64,000 bases of DNA. It comes from Streptomyces sp. NBC_01497 (GTDB lineage Bacteria > Actinomycetota > Actinomycetes > Streptomycetales > Streptomycetaceae). Of the stretch, positions 1-7,025 are shown piece after piece. The notes under the pieces are model-generated. The model was not told the DNA's origin. It was given only the letters and a program-made list of their open reading frames with translations, and ran no database searches. The stretch is from positions 682,001 to 746,000 of the forward strand of contig NZ_CP109427.1 in NCBI RefSeq assembly GCF_036250695.1. Direction: 5' to 3'. Made by a program: the position numbers and the translations under genes. Within the stretch, counting starts at the first letter, position 1, and each line of letters begins with the position of its first letter.

Positions 1-1
1 C

Positions 2-742
2 GAGGACCGGCTGGACGAGGCGCGCGAACGGCGTGAGGCGGCGGCGGACGCGATCCGCGAGGACGCCGAGATCCGGGTGGAGCTCCCGCACACCGCGGTG
101 CCCGCTGGCCGCACGGTGTTCACCCTGGACGCGCTGCGCCCCCGGCACGGCCGGCTCCGCGAGGGCACTCTCACCGTGCGCGGCCCCGAGCGCGTCGCCC
201 TCGTCGGCCGCAACGGCGCGGGCAAGACCACGCTGCTGCGCACCCTGGCGGGGGAGCTCGCCCCGCTCTCCGGCGAGGCCAGGACGCAGGTGCCGCTCCG
301 GTTCCTGCCCCAGCGCCTTGACGTCCTGGACGACGGGCTGAGCGTCGCCGCGAACGTGGCACGCTCCGCGCCCGGCGTGCCCGACAACGAGATCAGGTCG
401 CAGTTGGCGCGGTTCCTCTTCAAGGGGGCCCGTGCCGAGCAGCCGGCCGGGACGCTGTCGGGCGGGGAGCGCTTCCGCGCCGCGCTCGCGGCCACGATGC
501 TCGCGGCGCCCGCCCCCCAGCTCCTGATGCTGGACGAGCCGACGAACAACCTCGACGTGGCGAGCGTCCGGCAGCTGACGAGCGCGCTCGACGCGTATCG
601 GGGCGCCCTCCTGATCGCCGGTCACGACCTCGCGTTCCTGCGGACGCTGGGCATCACACGGTGGCTGCTGCTCGGGGAGGAGCTGGAGGAGACCACCGAG
701 GACGAGGTGGACGAGCTGCTCGCGGCCCCCGAAGCCCCCTGA
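2..742 (+). CDS. ABC-F family ATP-binding protein, C-terminal part (gene starts before the window)
   Basis: The open frame is already running at base 2 and ends at 742, so only the last ~246 residues are present. It carries one complete nucleotide-binding domain: Walker A GRNGAGKT, signature LSGGE, Walker B LLMLDEP followed by TNNLD, and the switch histidine in AGHD. The charged helix before it (EDRLDEARERREAAAD) fits the linker between the two ATPase halves of ABC-F proteins, and there is no membrane segment. ABC-F proteins act on ribosomes, in translation or in resistance to ribosome-targeting antibiotics. The acidic tail (EELEETTEDEVDELL) resembles plain housekeeping ABC-F members. Whether it is a resistance type cannot be decided from this half. 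Confidence 0.88.
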   Translation, partial: EDRLDEARERREAAADAIREDAEIRVELPHTAVPAGRTVFTLDALRPRHGRLREGTLTVRGPERVALVGRNGAGKTTLLRTLAGELAPLSGEARTQVPLRFLPQRLDVLDDGLSVAANVARSAPGVPDNEIRSQLARFLFKGARAEQPAGTLSGGERFRAALAATMLAAPAPQLLMLDEPTNNLDVASVRQLTSALDAYRGALLIAGHDLAFLRTLGITRWLLLGEELEETTEDEVDELLAAPEAP

Positions 743-849
743 CGGCCCGTCCGGCGCGGATCGGGAGCGTGCGCCGGGCATGGCCGGGGGAGCCCGCCTT
801 CGGTCGGCGCCGGCGCACCCGGGCGTGCGCCCCCGGAGTACCCGAGGGA

Positions 850-1320
850 TCAGGCGCGGGTGGCGAACCCCGCCCGCGCCGCCCGGCCGCTGACCGCGAC
901 GAGAGCTCCGGCCAGCAGGACCCCGCAGACCCCCTGGTCGATCTTCATCCAGACCGGGAATGCTCCGGGCAGAGCGATGATCACCAGGATGGCGACGATC
1001 ATCACGGCCGAGATGACCCGCAGCCTCCGATACGCCCTCCGATCGCCGCGCGCGGCCCGCAGCGCGCAGAGGAAGGTCACCAGCGCGCTGACGACCACGA
1101 TGGCCGCCCGGATCCACACGGCCTCGTTCACGGCGGCGACGTCGTGACGCAGCAACGCGACCGCCACGAGGGTGGCCGCGCTGACCGCGAGGTAGCAACC
1201 GGTCAGCAGCTTCGCGGTGCGGAATGCCGCGATGCCGCTCTCGCGGCTTCCACGATCCTGGGCGCGGGAGGTGGGGCGCGGCCCCCCGGCGTCACTCCGT
1301 GCCGTGCTCCGGGCGTTCAT
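850..1320 (-). CDS. Small four-helix membrane protein, function unknown
   Basis: This 156-residue protein has an arginine-rich cytoplasmic N-terminus (~1-30) and about four hydrophobic segments (~36-58, 69-90, 104-120, 130-147), the last pairs linked by a basic loop (RGDRRAYRRLR). The start is an ATG preceded by a strong GAGGAGAGAGGG Shine-Dalgarno. It stands alone, facing away from the small stress gene at 1558. The pattern of four helices with a basic cytoplasmic loop is common in actinobacterial hypothetical membrane proteins. I recognise no catalytic motif and assign no function. Confidence 0.7.
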   Translation of the reverse strand: MNARSTARSDAGGPRPTSRAQDRGSRESGIAAFRTAKLLTGCYLAVSAATLVAVALLRHDVAAVNEAVWIRAAIVVVSALVTFLCALRAARGDRRAYRRLRVISAVMIVAILVIIALPGAFPVWMKIDQGVCGVLLAGALVAVSGRAARAGFATRA

Positions 1321-1557
1321 GACGGTCCCTCTCTCCTCGTGTCCGCTTCCGTCCCATCGTCGGACCGGCGCCCCGTCGCGACGTCGGCCGCGTGGACGAG
1401 ACCGCCCGGCGCCGGTGTCGGGGACCGCTCGGGGCTGCCCCGTAAGGGGACCGTCCGAGACCCCGGAGGAAAACCGCCGTACCTCGTTTACGAACGCGAA
1501 GGCCGGTCAGGCGGTGGGGAGCAAGGCAGCACACACCACCACCTTCGGGAGGTACGT

Positions 1558-1743
1558 ATGAGCAAGCTGGGCGACATGGCGGACAAGGCCAAGAAGATGG
1601 CGAAGGGTCACCCGGACCAGACCGACAAGGCGGTGGAACGCGGCGAACGGATGGTCGACGAGCGCACCGGCAACCGCTACGACTCCCAGACGGACCGGGC
1701 CGCCGACTCGGTGCGCCGCACCTACCGCGACGGCGATCACTGA
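1558..1743 (+). CDS. Small charged protein of the Rv0909/MT0933 antitoxin-like family
   Basis: This 61-residue, highly charged protein begins MSKLGDMADKAKKMAKGH and ends with a second amphipathic block around YDSQTDRAADSVRR. That layout is typical of the small MT0933/Rv0909 antitoxin-like family (two helices with the pattern DKAxxxVDERTGxKYxxQ). An ATG preceded by GGGAGGT fixes the start. No toxin gene (such as an SRPBCC-type Rv0910 partner) lies next to it, so an antitoxin role is doubtful. A stress-associated, CsbD-like role is the alternative. Very short genes of this kind are easily missed in automatic annotation. Confidence 0.7.
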   Translation: MSKLGDMADKAKKMAKGHPDQTDKAVERGERMVDERTGNRYDSQTDRAADSVRRTYRDGDH

Positions 1744-1887
1744 TACGAGTGGTCCCTGTGCGGCGGAGGTCCGGCCTCCGCCGCCGGGGCCGCCGGCGCG
1801 TGGCGGGAACCTCGGGAGCGGCCTTCCCCTTCCCGCCGTGTCCCTGCGGGCCGCGGAGCCGGAACGTACGACCGACAAGGAGAGACC

Positions 1888-2310
1888 GTGTCCGAACCAC
1901 CCCTTCCCGAGGCCGCCGTGGCCATGCTGCGCAAGCCGAACCCCTCGGTCATCACCACGCTGAGGTCGGACGGACAGCCGGTCTCCACAGCGACCTGGTA
2001 CCTCTGGGAGGACGACGGACGCATCCTGATCAATATGGACGAGGGCCGGGTCCGCCTGCGCCACCTGCGCAACGACCCGCGCGTCACCCTCACGGTGCTC
2101 GACGAAGCTGACTGGTACACGCACATCAGCATCATCGGGCGGGTCGGCGAGCTCACCAGCGACACCGGACTGCGGGACATCGACCGGCTGTCGCGTCAGT
2201 ACACGGGCCATGACTACCCGAGCCGGGAGCGCGAGAGGTTCAGCGCCTGGATCGAGGTCGAGCGCTGGCACGGCTGGGGCAGCCTCAAGGACAGCAGCCA
2301 GACCGGCTGA
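1888..2310 (+). CDS. PPOX-class flavin/F420-dependent oxidoreductase
   Basis: The 140-residue protein has the split-barrel fold signature of the pyridoxamine-5'-phosphate-oxidase-like family: the opening TLRSDGQPVSTATWYLWEDD strand pair, ILINMDEGRVRLRHLRNDPRVTLTVLD, and a C-terminal IEVERWHGWG strand. Streptomyces members of this size with the R-x-R-H-L segment usually use F420 or FMN and reduce enones, biliverdin-like or xenobiotic substrates. GTG at 1888 is chosen because AAGGAGAG lies 8 bases upstream. It is a single-gene unit followed by the strong hairpin at 2454. The substrate is unknown. Confidence 0.82.
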   Translation: MSEPPLPEAAVAMLRKPNPSVITTLRSDGQPVSTATWYLWEDDGRILINMDEGRVRLRHLRNDPRVTLTVLDEADWYTHISIIGRVGELTSDTGLRDIDRLSRQYTGHDYPSRERERFSAWIEVERWHGWGSLKDSSQTG

Positions 2311-2453
2311 TCCCGGCGCCACGAAGGCCCGGAAGCGTGGCTGCGCGAAGGCCCGGACCAGGCGGTTCCGCGACAGCGGGGCGGTGTCCCGCCCTGCTCA
2401 GGCCCCGGGCGGTACACCAGCCCCTCGTCCCTGGGCGGTACGCGGCACGCCGA

Positions 2454-2493
2454 GTGAAGGAGGCGCCCACCACCGGGTGGGCGCCTCCTTCAC
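2454..2493. terminator. Bidirectional hairpin terminator between convergent genes
   Basis: A perfect 17-bp inverted repeat (arms 2454-2470 and 2477-2493) with a 6-base loop lies between the convergent oxidoreductase and nickel-permease genes. There is no U-tract, as is usual in this genus; its position and symmetry suit a terminator for both strands. Confidence 0.75.
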
Positions 2494-2533
2494 GTTCGTC
2501 CGCGTTCCGCGCCGGGCGCCGCCCGCCGTCGGC

Positions 2534-3709
2534 TCAGTCGCTGTCGGCCGTGACGAGATCCGCGGACCACTTCTCCTCGATCCGCCCGTAGCGCCACACG
2601 AGCAGAGCGACCAGCCAGGAGACGAAGAAGAGGCCGACGATGCCGTAGCCCGCGTAGTCGAGGTTGATCCCCGCGATGGCCGCGAGCGGGCCCGAGGTGA
2701 TGTTCGCCTGGTCCGCGAGGACACCGACGAGTTCGATCGTGCCGATGATGAGCGCGACGGCCACGGAGATGGACGTGATGGTGATGTTGTAGAACACCTT
2801 GCGCACCGGCTTGGCGAACGCCCAGCCGTAGGCGGCGTTCATGAAGACCCCGTCGACGGTGTCCATCAGGCACATGCCGGCCGCGAACAGGACCGGCAGC
2901 ACGAGGATGGAGTAGAAGGGGAGGCTGAAGGCGGCGGCGCCGCCCGCGAGCACGAGCAGGCCGACCTCGGTGGCCGTGTCGAACCCCAGCCCGAACAGCA
3001 CTCCGACCGGGTAGATGTGCCAGGCCTTGCGCACGGACTTGGTCAGCCCGTTCAGGAATCGGTTCATCAGGCCGCGCTTGTTGAGCTGCTCCTCCAGTTC
3101 CTGCTCGTCGAAGTGGCCGTCGCGCATCCTGCGGAAGATCTTGACGATGCCGACCAGCACGGCGAGGTTGAGGATGCCGAGGACCCACAGGAAGACACCC
3201 GACACCGAGGCCCCGATGACCCCGGTGGCCGAGTGCAGCCCCGAGTTGTCGTCCTCCACCTGCCCGACCAGCGCCTTCACGCCCACGGAGAGGAGGAAGG
3301 AGAGGGCGAAGACGATCGTCGAGTGGCCGAGGGAGAACCAGAACCCGACCGACAAGGGCCTGCGCTCGCGGGCCGCACCGCGCGCCTCGCGCTCGACGTT
3401 GTCGGCGAGGAGTTTGCGGGTCGTGTTGTCCACCGCGGCGATGTGGTCGGCGTCGAACGCGTGCCGCAGCCCGAAGGTGTACGCGAGCACCCCGACCCCG
3501 ATGTTGAAGACCGGGTGGTCACCCCCCAGGTGGTAGTGCTTGGGCGCCACGAGGCCGAACAGCACCCCGAATCCCGCCAGGTGCAGCAGCACGATGAAGC
3601 CCAGCATGCCGCCCAGCGCCCGTCGGTCACCGCGCGTCAGCGACTGACGGAACTGTCCGAGTCGCTCTCCCAGCGTCGGTTCGACACGTATGTCGCTGCT
3701 CAATGCCAT
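2534..3709 (-). CDS. NiCoT-family nickel/cobalt permease (HoxN/NixA type)
   Basis: This 391-residue protein has about eight membrane segments. The family signature in helix II, HAFDADHIAAVDN, holds the His/Asp residues that bind Ni2+ or Co2+; the second signature GLGFDTATE and a late FAAGMCLMDT motif are also present. A charged cytoplasmic loop (FRRMRDGHFDEQELEEQL) separates the halves. It takes up nickel or cobalt across the cytoplasmic membrane, probably for Ni-superoxide dismutase, urease or hydrogenase. The upstream promoter overlaps a Nur-like box, which points to nickel-dependent repression. A GGGAG lies directly against the ATG; a TTG two codons later (3703) would be better spaced and may be the true start. 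Confidence 0.92.
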   Translation of the reverse strand: MALSSDIRVEPTLGERLGQFRQSLTRGDRRALGGMLGFIVLLHLAGFGVLFGLVAPKHYHLGGDHPVFNIGVGVLAYTFGLRHAFDADHIAAVDNTTRKLLADNVEREARGAARERRPLSVGFWFSLGHSTIVFALSFLLSVGVKALVGQVEDDNSGLHSATGVIGASVSGVFLWVLGILNLAVLVGIVKIFRRMRDGHFDEQELEEQLNKRGLMNRFLNGLTKSVRKAWHIYPVGVLFGLGFDTATEVGLLVLAGGAAAFSLPFYSILVLPVLFAAGMCLMDTVDGVFMNAAYGWAFAKPVRKVFYNITITSISVAVALIIGTIELVGVLADQANITSGPLAAIAGINLDYAGYGIVGLFFVSWLVALLVWRYGRIEEKWSADLVTADSD

Positions 3710-3744
3710 CTCCCAAGCTCGGCGTGCGGGCCAAAACCGTACTG

Positions 3745-3785
3745 AGCGTAGCCGCGCACCAGTCGCTGTTGCAACCTATTCGCAA
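3745..3785 (-). promoter_or_regulatory. Promoter with Nur-like nickel operator for the nickel permease
   Basis: On the minus strand TTGCAA (3769-3774) and TACGCT (3745-3750) form a -35/-10 pair with an 18-base spacer. The -35 is also one half of TTGCGA-N5-TTGCAA (3769-3785), which closely matches the box described for the Streptomyces nickel-uptake repressor Nur (tTGCaa-N5-ttGCAA). Repressor bound there would cover the -35. Identification rests on the match and on the gene served. Confidence 0.65.
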
Positions 3786-3974
3786 GAAGCCGCACCCCGC
3801 CCTCACCCCTTCGCGAGGGCGGGCCGCCCGACTCGACCGGCCCTGCGGCGCAGGCCGGTCCGTCCCGCCCGAGGGCGCGTCCGAATCCTCCGGACGAACG
3901 GCTCTCACGAGACATGTGGCGACCGTCGGCGCCGTCTGCGTGCCCGGGACCTCCCCCTACGAGAGGATCGCTCC

Positions 3975-4376
3975 ATGTCCGCTTCGTCCCCCACCGCACG
4001 CTCCGTCGGCCTGATCCTCGGGTCCGTCGTCGCCGTCGCCGCCATCCTCTTCGCCGCCTTCACGGCCCTCACCGGCTCCGCCGGCACCACCGACGCGAAG
4101 CCGCCCCGCCCCCACACCGCGCCGAGCGCGTCGGAGGCCGCCCCCGGTCCGCCGGCGCCCGACGCCTCGCCCGTCGCGTCCTCCGCTCCGTCCTCCAACG
4201 GGCCGGCCTGCAAACTCTTCGACACCGAGTGCCAGGAGCAGAACCCCTCGGGCACCGTCTCGCAGGAGGAGGACGCCACCTCCGGGTCCCGGGCCGGCGC
4301 CACTCCCCGCCTCCCCGACCCACCGCAGGGCACGGCCGCCACCGGGGGCGGTGGCGTGCTCGGCGGAACCGAGTGA
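3975..4376 (+). CDS. Small membrane-anchored, Pro/Ser-rich secreted protein of unknown function
   Basis: The predicted 133-residue product has a short N-terminus, one hydrophobic helix (~10-33, SVGLILGSVVAVAAILFAAFTAL) and then a long low-complexity Pro/Ala/Ser tail. The tail has one cysteine pair (CKLFDTEC, ~75-82) that could form a disulphide outside the cell. The ATG is chosen because a GAGAGGA lies upstream and the hydrophobic segment starts soon after it. It is divergent from the nickel permease and followed by a hairpin at 4483. No family is recognised; a cell-envelope protein is the safest description. Confidence 0.6.
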   Translation: MSASSPTARSVGLILGSVVAVAAILFAAFTALTGSAGTTDAKPPRPHTAPSASEAAPGPPAPDASPVASSAPSSNGPACKLFDTECQEQNPSGTVSQEEDATSGSRAGATPRLPDPPQGTAATGGGGVLGGTE

Positions 4377-4916
4377 ACCCCGCCCCACGCCCGGGGGCGC
4401 GGAGCACGAACCCGCGCACCGCGCCCCTGCCCCGCACCCCCGGCCCGTAGGACCGGCAGACAATGCACCGCGACGCGCCCGTCGCGCCCCGCATCTCGGG
4501 GCGCGGCGGGCGCCGCGTCGCGGGCGGCGGAGCCGGCCGGCTCCGCACGGGACGCACCGTTCGCGCGGCGCGGCACCAGACCCTCTCAGCACTCGGGCTC
4601 ATGATCTCCCAGTCGACGCAGTCCCAATTTTTGGTAAACCGCGCCGGAAGTGCGCCGGACGGGACGGGGGCCGTCGCGTCGCCCGCGCATCGCGCCGAAT
4701 TCCAGTGACGCCAACGCCCCTGCCTACGAGCGTCGTTACTGAACCCGGGCGCACTGCCCACGTCAACACACTCCAAACCTGCCCGAGTTGTACACCGAGC
4801 GCCCCAGGCGCCTCTTGACAGCCATACCGCCCGGGTCCTTGACTTCTGCCGCGGCAGGCGGACGCCTCGACCGTCCGACGGCCGGCACATCAACCGTTCC
4901 GATCTGGGAGGTCCTC
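4377..4916. other. Intergenic region upstream of the RiPP precursor gene
   Basis: About 540 bases without a convincing gene. It holds the hairpin at 4483-4505, an A/T-richer patch near 4600-4640, and a perfect TTGACA at 4815-4820. The best -10 for the latter (TTGACT at 4839) is weak, so the promoter of the precursor gene is only tentatively placed about 75 bases before its start. Confidence 0.45.
4483..4505 (+). terminator. Hairpin terminator after the small membrane protein gene
   Basis: Perfect 9-bp stem CGCGCCCCG / CGGGGCGCG with a 5-base loop, about 105 bases downstream of the stop at 4376. It would insulate the precursor gene from upstream transcription. Confidence 0.55.
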
Positions 4917-4994
4917 ATGAAGTTCGTTCGCCTCGTGAAGAAGATGCGGTCCGAGAAGAGCCTCAAGGCCTACGCGTGGTACGGCTGGATCTGA
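4917..4994 (+). CDS. Atropopeptide-type RiPP precursor peptide, core AWYGWI
   Basis: A 25-codon gene encodes a basic leader (MKFVRLVKKMRSEKSLK) followed by AYAWYGWI at the extreme C-terminus. An ATG with a GGGAGG Shine-Dalgarno 7 bases upstream, and an equally good ribosome site for the P450 83 bases downstream, support real translation. The C-terminal aromatic hexapeptide A-W-Y-x-W-x is the pattern of tryptorubin A (AWYIWY as I recall it), made from a tiny precursor by a single P450. The predicted core is residues 20-25 with cleavage after Tyr19. Gly replaces Ile at core position 4 and Ile replaces the terminal Tyr, so the product should differ from the known ones. No protease or exporter is adjacent, as in the minimal clusters described for this class. 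It is far below the length cut-off of standard gene callers. Confidence 0.85.
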   Translation: MKFVRLVKKMRSEKSLKAYAWYGWI

Positions 4995-5003
4995 TCGGTC
5001 GTC

Positions 5004-5050
5004 CACCCGGTACACCGGGTGACGGGTCGTCAAGGGCGTCCCGTCACCCG
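5004..5050 (+). promoter_or_regulatory. Two overlapping hairpins between precursor and P450
   Basis: CACCCGG (5004-5010) pairs with CCGGGTG (5015-5021). CGGGTGACGGG (5016-5026) pairs with CCCGTCACCCG (5040-5050) in an 11-bp stem with a 13-base loop. The two share bases 5016-5021 and cannot form together. Their position in the 83-base gap suggests a partial terminator, an RNA-stability element or an attenuator that keeps precursor transcript in excess over P450 transcript. The pairing is seen directly; the role is inferred. Confidence 0.55.
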
Positions 5051-5077
5051 TCCGCCGTCCCGTTCACGGAGGTGCTC

Positions 5078-6154
5078 ATGCCCGAGCGATCGCATGGTGC
5101 GCCGCACGGCGGCCGGACCGTACGCTTCGCCCCCAGGATCGACGCGCTGCTCGCCCAGCACACCGGATCGGACCTGTTCCGGCTGGAACCGGACACGATC
5201 GGGGTCGCAGGCCCCGACCTGATGGACGCGCTGCTGCACAGCCGGCCCGCCAACGCCGAGGAACGCCCGACCTTCAAACCCGTACGGGCCAGGCGGGTCA
5301 GCAGGACCGACGCCTCCACGTTCATGCAGGCCGTCTCGACGGATGTGCGCGCGGCGCTGAAGCGCCCCCTGGAGCCCACCGTCGATCTCACCGGCTCGTG
5401 GCCGCAGGTCCCGCACGCCTACCTGCGCGATCTCGTCTTCGGCCGCGAGCGCTTCCGCTTCCGGGTGCTGGTGGACCGGCGCCTCGAACTCACACCGAAA
5501 CTGACCTGGTCCGCCGTCACGTCTGGGGCCGCCCTGCTCGGCCGGCCCGGGTCCCAGGTCCCGCTGTCGAAGCTCGCCTCCCTCGTCCTCGACTCGACGA
5601 CGTACGAGGACCGCAGGTACGCGATGTACCTCTACCGCCGTGTGGCGGCGCCGGTGTGCTTCACCGTGGCCGCGCTCGTCACCAACGCGGTGTGGCTCGG
5701 GGCCCCGTTCGACGAGGACACACCGAACCGCCACATCATCCACGAGGCGCTGCGGCTGCTGCCCGTGTCCTGGAACATCCTGCGGGTGGCGTCCCCGGAG
5801 TTCACCGCGGTGGACGGGCGCATCGGCGAGCACGACGACGTGCTGGTCCTCCCCCTGCTCAGCCATCGTGACCCGAAGCTCTGGGACGACCCCGACGCGT
5901 TCCTGCCCGAGCGCTGGAACGACCTGGACCCGGAGAGCCAGCCCGGATACCTGCCCTTCGGTCACGCCGACGAGCGGTGCTGGGGACGGCACATGGTCCT
6001 CCCGCTCGCCGAGCGGCTCCTCGACCTCGTGCGCAGGGACGGCCTGACGGTGGACCCCGGCCGGCGGGCGGGCGCGGTCGAACTCGACGGGCTGATGGAG
6101 GTGTCCGACGTCCGTGTGACACACGCGCGGGCCGGGGCCGCGCTCGCCGGGTGA
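5078..6154 (+). CDS. Cytochrome P450, predicted aromatic cross-linking enzyme of the RiPP locus
   Basis: The 358-residue protein has the P450 hallmarks: ExxR (Glu223-Ala-Leu-Arg226), the PERW region, and the haem loop FGHADERCWG with the ligand Cys301. It is shorter than the ~400 residues usual for soluble bacterial P450s. The usual I-helix (A/G)Gx(D/E)T oxygen-activation motif is not evident in the matching hydrophobic helix (~193-206, VCFTVAALVTNAVW). ATG at 5078 follows GGAGGT by 4 bases and removes an unrelated N-terminal extension. Its position directly after the 25-residue aromatic precursor makes it the likely catalyst of C-C and/or C-N bonds between Trp and Tyr side chains, as for the tryptorubin P450. 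Electron donors must come from elsewhere; no ferredoxin is adjacent. Confidence 0.9.
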   Translation: MPERSHGAPHGGRTVRFAPRIDALLAQHTGSDLFRLEPDTIGVAGPDLMDALLHSRPANAEERPTFKPVRARRVSRTDASTFMQAVSTDVRAALKRPLEPTVDLTGSWPQVPHAYLRDLVFGRERFRFRVLVDRRLELTPKLTWSAVTSGAALLGRPGSQVPLSKLASLVLDSTTYEDRRYAMYLYRRVAAPVCFTVAALVTNAVWLGAPFDEDTPNRHIIHEALRLLPVSWNILRVASPEFTAVDGRIGEHDDVLVLPLLSHRDPKLWDDPDAFLPERWNDLDPESQPGYLPFGHADERCWGRHMVLPLAERLLDLVRRDGLTVDPGRRAGAVELDGLMEVSDVRVTHARAGAALAG

Positions 6155-6212
6155 TCCCACGGACCGGTCCCCACCAGGAGGGACCGCGTCCTCGCAGCTC
6201 CCTGGTGTCAGG

Positions 6213-6227
6213 CGTCACGGTGTGACG
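6213..6227. terminator. Small hairpin between P450 and GNAT genes
   Basis: CGTCAC / GTGACG with a 3-base loop sits in the 178-base gap between two convergent genes. A near copy of its second half (TCACCGTGTGACG) follows about 12 bases later. It is a weak terminator candidate, judged mainly on position. Confidence 0.3.
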
Positions 6228-6332
6228 TCGTGGCTCCTCACCGTGTGACGCTCCCGGTGTGCGGGGACGCCGCGGCTCGCCCCTGGCGGCCGCGAGGACC
6301 GTGGTCACACCGGCGCCCGGCAGCGGCCCCGC

Positions 6333-6884
6333 TCAGCGGCCCGCGGGCATCCGTCCCTCGGCCGCGGGGGCCGCGGTCCCGGGCGAGGACTCCGCCGGCC
6401 GCAGCGGCTTCGCGTAGCAGCGGCTCAGTTCCTCGAAGCGGTAGTGCCCGAACTTGTCACAGGGCTCGTAGCCGCTGGAGACGTAGAGGGAGATCGCCTC
6501 GGGCTGCTTGGTGCCGGTCTCCAGGACCATCCGGAGGCGGCCGGCGGCCCGCGCGTCGTCCTCCAGGGCGGCCAGCACGCGGCGCGACAGTCCCTGGCCG
6601 CGCGCCTCGGGAACGACGTACATGCGCTTGATCTCCGCGTCCCCGTCCGTGTAGCCGAGGCCGTTCGCGTCCTGGATCCGCCAGCCGCCGGTGGCCACGG
6701 GTACGCCGAGGGCGTCGCGGGCGATCAGGTACAGGCCCCGCGGCGGCTCGAACATGTCCGGGTCGAGAGGGGTGATGTCACCGTCGTCGCCGTATCGCTC
6801 GGCGTACTCACGCTGCACGCGATCGTTGAGCCGGACGGCGTCGGGGTGGCCGAAGGAGACAGGGCGGATCATCACGCATTTCAT
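6333..6884 (-). CDS. GNAT-family N-acetyltransferase
   Basis: A 183-residue single-domain GNAT protein. The acetyl-CoA-binding motif A is clear: IKRMYVVPEARGQGLSRRVL (R/Q-x-x-G-x-G/A type), preceded by the GGWRIQD strand and followed by MVLETGTKQPEAISLYVSSGYEP, which is motif B. The tail (PAESSPGTAAPAAEG) is disordered. The start chosen (ATG 6884) is followed by a second possible ATG at 6872. The gene faces the P450 gene tail to tail and has its own promoter side, so I do not count it as part of the RiPP locus, although acetylation of a free amine cannot be excluded. The substrate is unknown. Confidence 0.85.
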   Translation of the reverse strand: MKCVMIRPVSFGHPDAVRLNDRVQREYAERYGDDGDITPLDPDMFEPPRGLYLIARDALGVPVATGGWRIQDANGLGYTDGDAEIKRMYVVPEARGQGLSRRVLAALEDDARAAGRLRMVLETGTKQPEAISLYVSSGYEPCDKFGHYRFEELSRCYAKPLRPAESSPGTAAPAAEGRMPAGR

Positions 6885-6971
6885 CCTACTTCCGCCCGCA
6901 CTGTGCTCCGTACGAGAGGTCCCCGGCGGTCCCCGGCGCCACGGGCCAACCGGGATCCGGTCGCTGATCGC

Positions 6972-7000
6972 TATGCTGCGTGCGAAACGTTCAAACGAAC
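6972..7000 (+). promoter_or_regulatory. Promoter/operator candidate of the sugar regulator gene
   Basis: TATGCT (6972-6977) fits a -10 hexamer, although no good -35 is seen. The inverted repeat GTTC-AAAC-GAAC (6989-7000) lies where the transcript would begin, a typical place for autoregulation. Confidence 0.3.
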
Positions 7001-7025
7001 ACGAGGGTACCCGAGGAGCGCTTTC

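Noticed and set aside
661..1743. Long open frame running across the end of the ABC-F gene into the small stress gene
   Set aside because: High GC makes long frames common; only its last 61 codons, after ATG 1558 with a ribosome site, have sensible protein character.
2210..3745. Long plus-strand frame opposite the nickel permease
   Set aside because: Its translation is rich in charged low-complexity residues and mirrors the minus-strand permease gene, which has clear family motifs.
4463..4708. 81-codon frame upstream of the RiPP precursor
   Set aside because: No ribosome site, no recognisable motif and composition typical of non-coding GC-rich DNA; it also runs over a terminator-like hairpin.
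4815..4844. Strong promoter for the RiPP precursor (TTGACA…TTGACT)
   Set aside because: The -35 is perfect, but no acceptable -10 lies 17-19 bases downstream, so I did not list it as a firm feature.
6333..6884. GNAT acetyltransferase as a tailoring enzyme of the RiPP locus
   Set aside because: It is convergent with the P450, separated by a 178-base gap with a hairpin, and atropopeptide loci are reported to need only precursor and P450.
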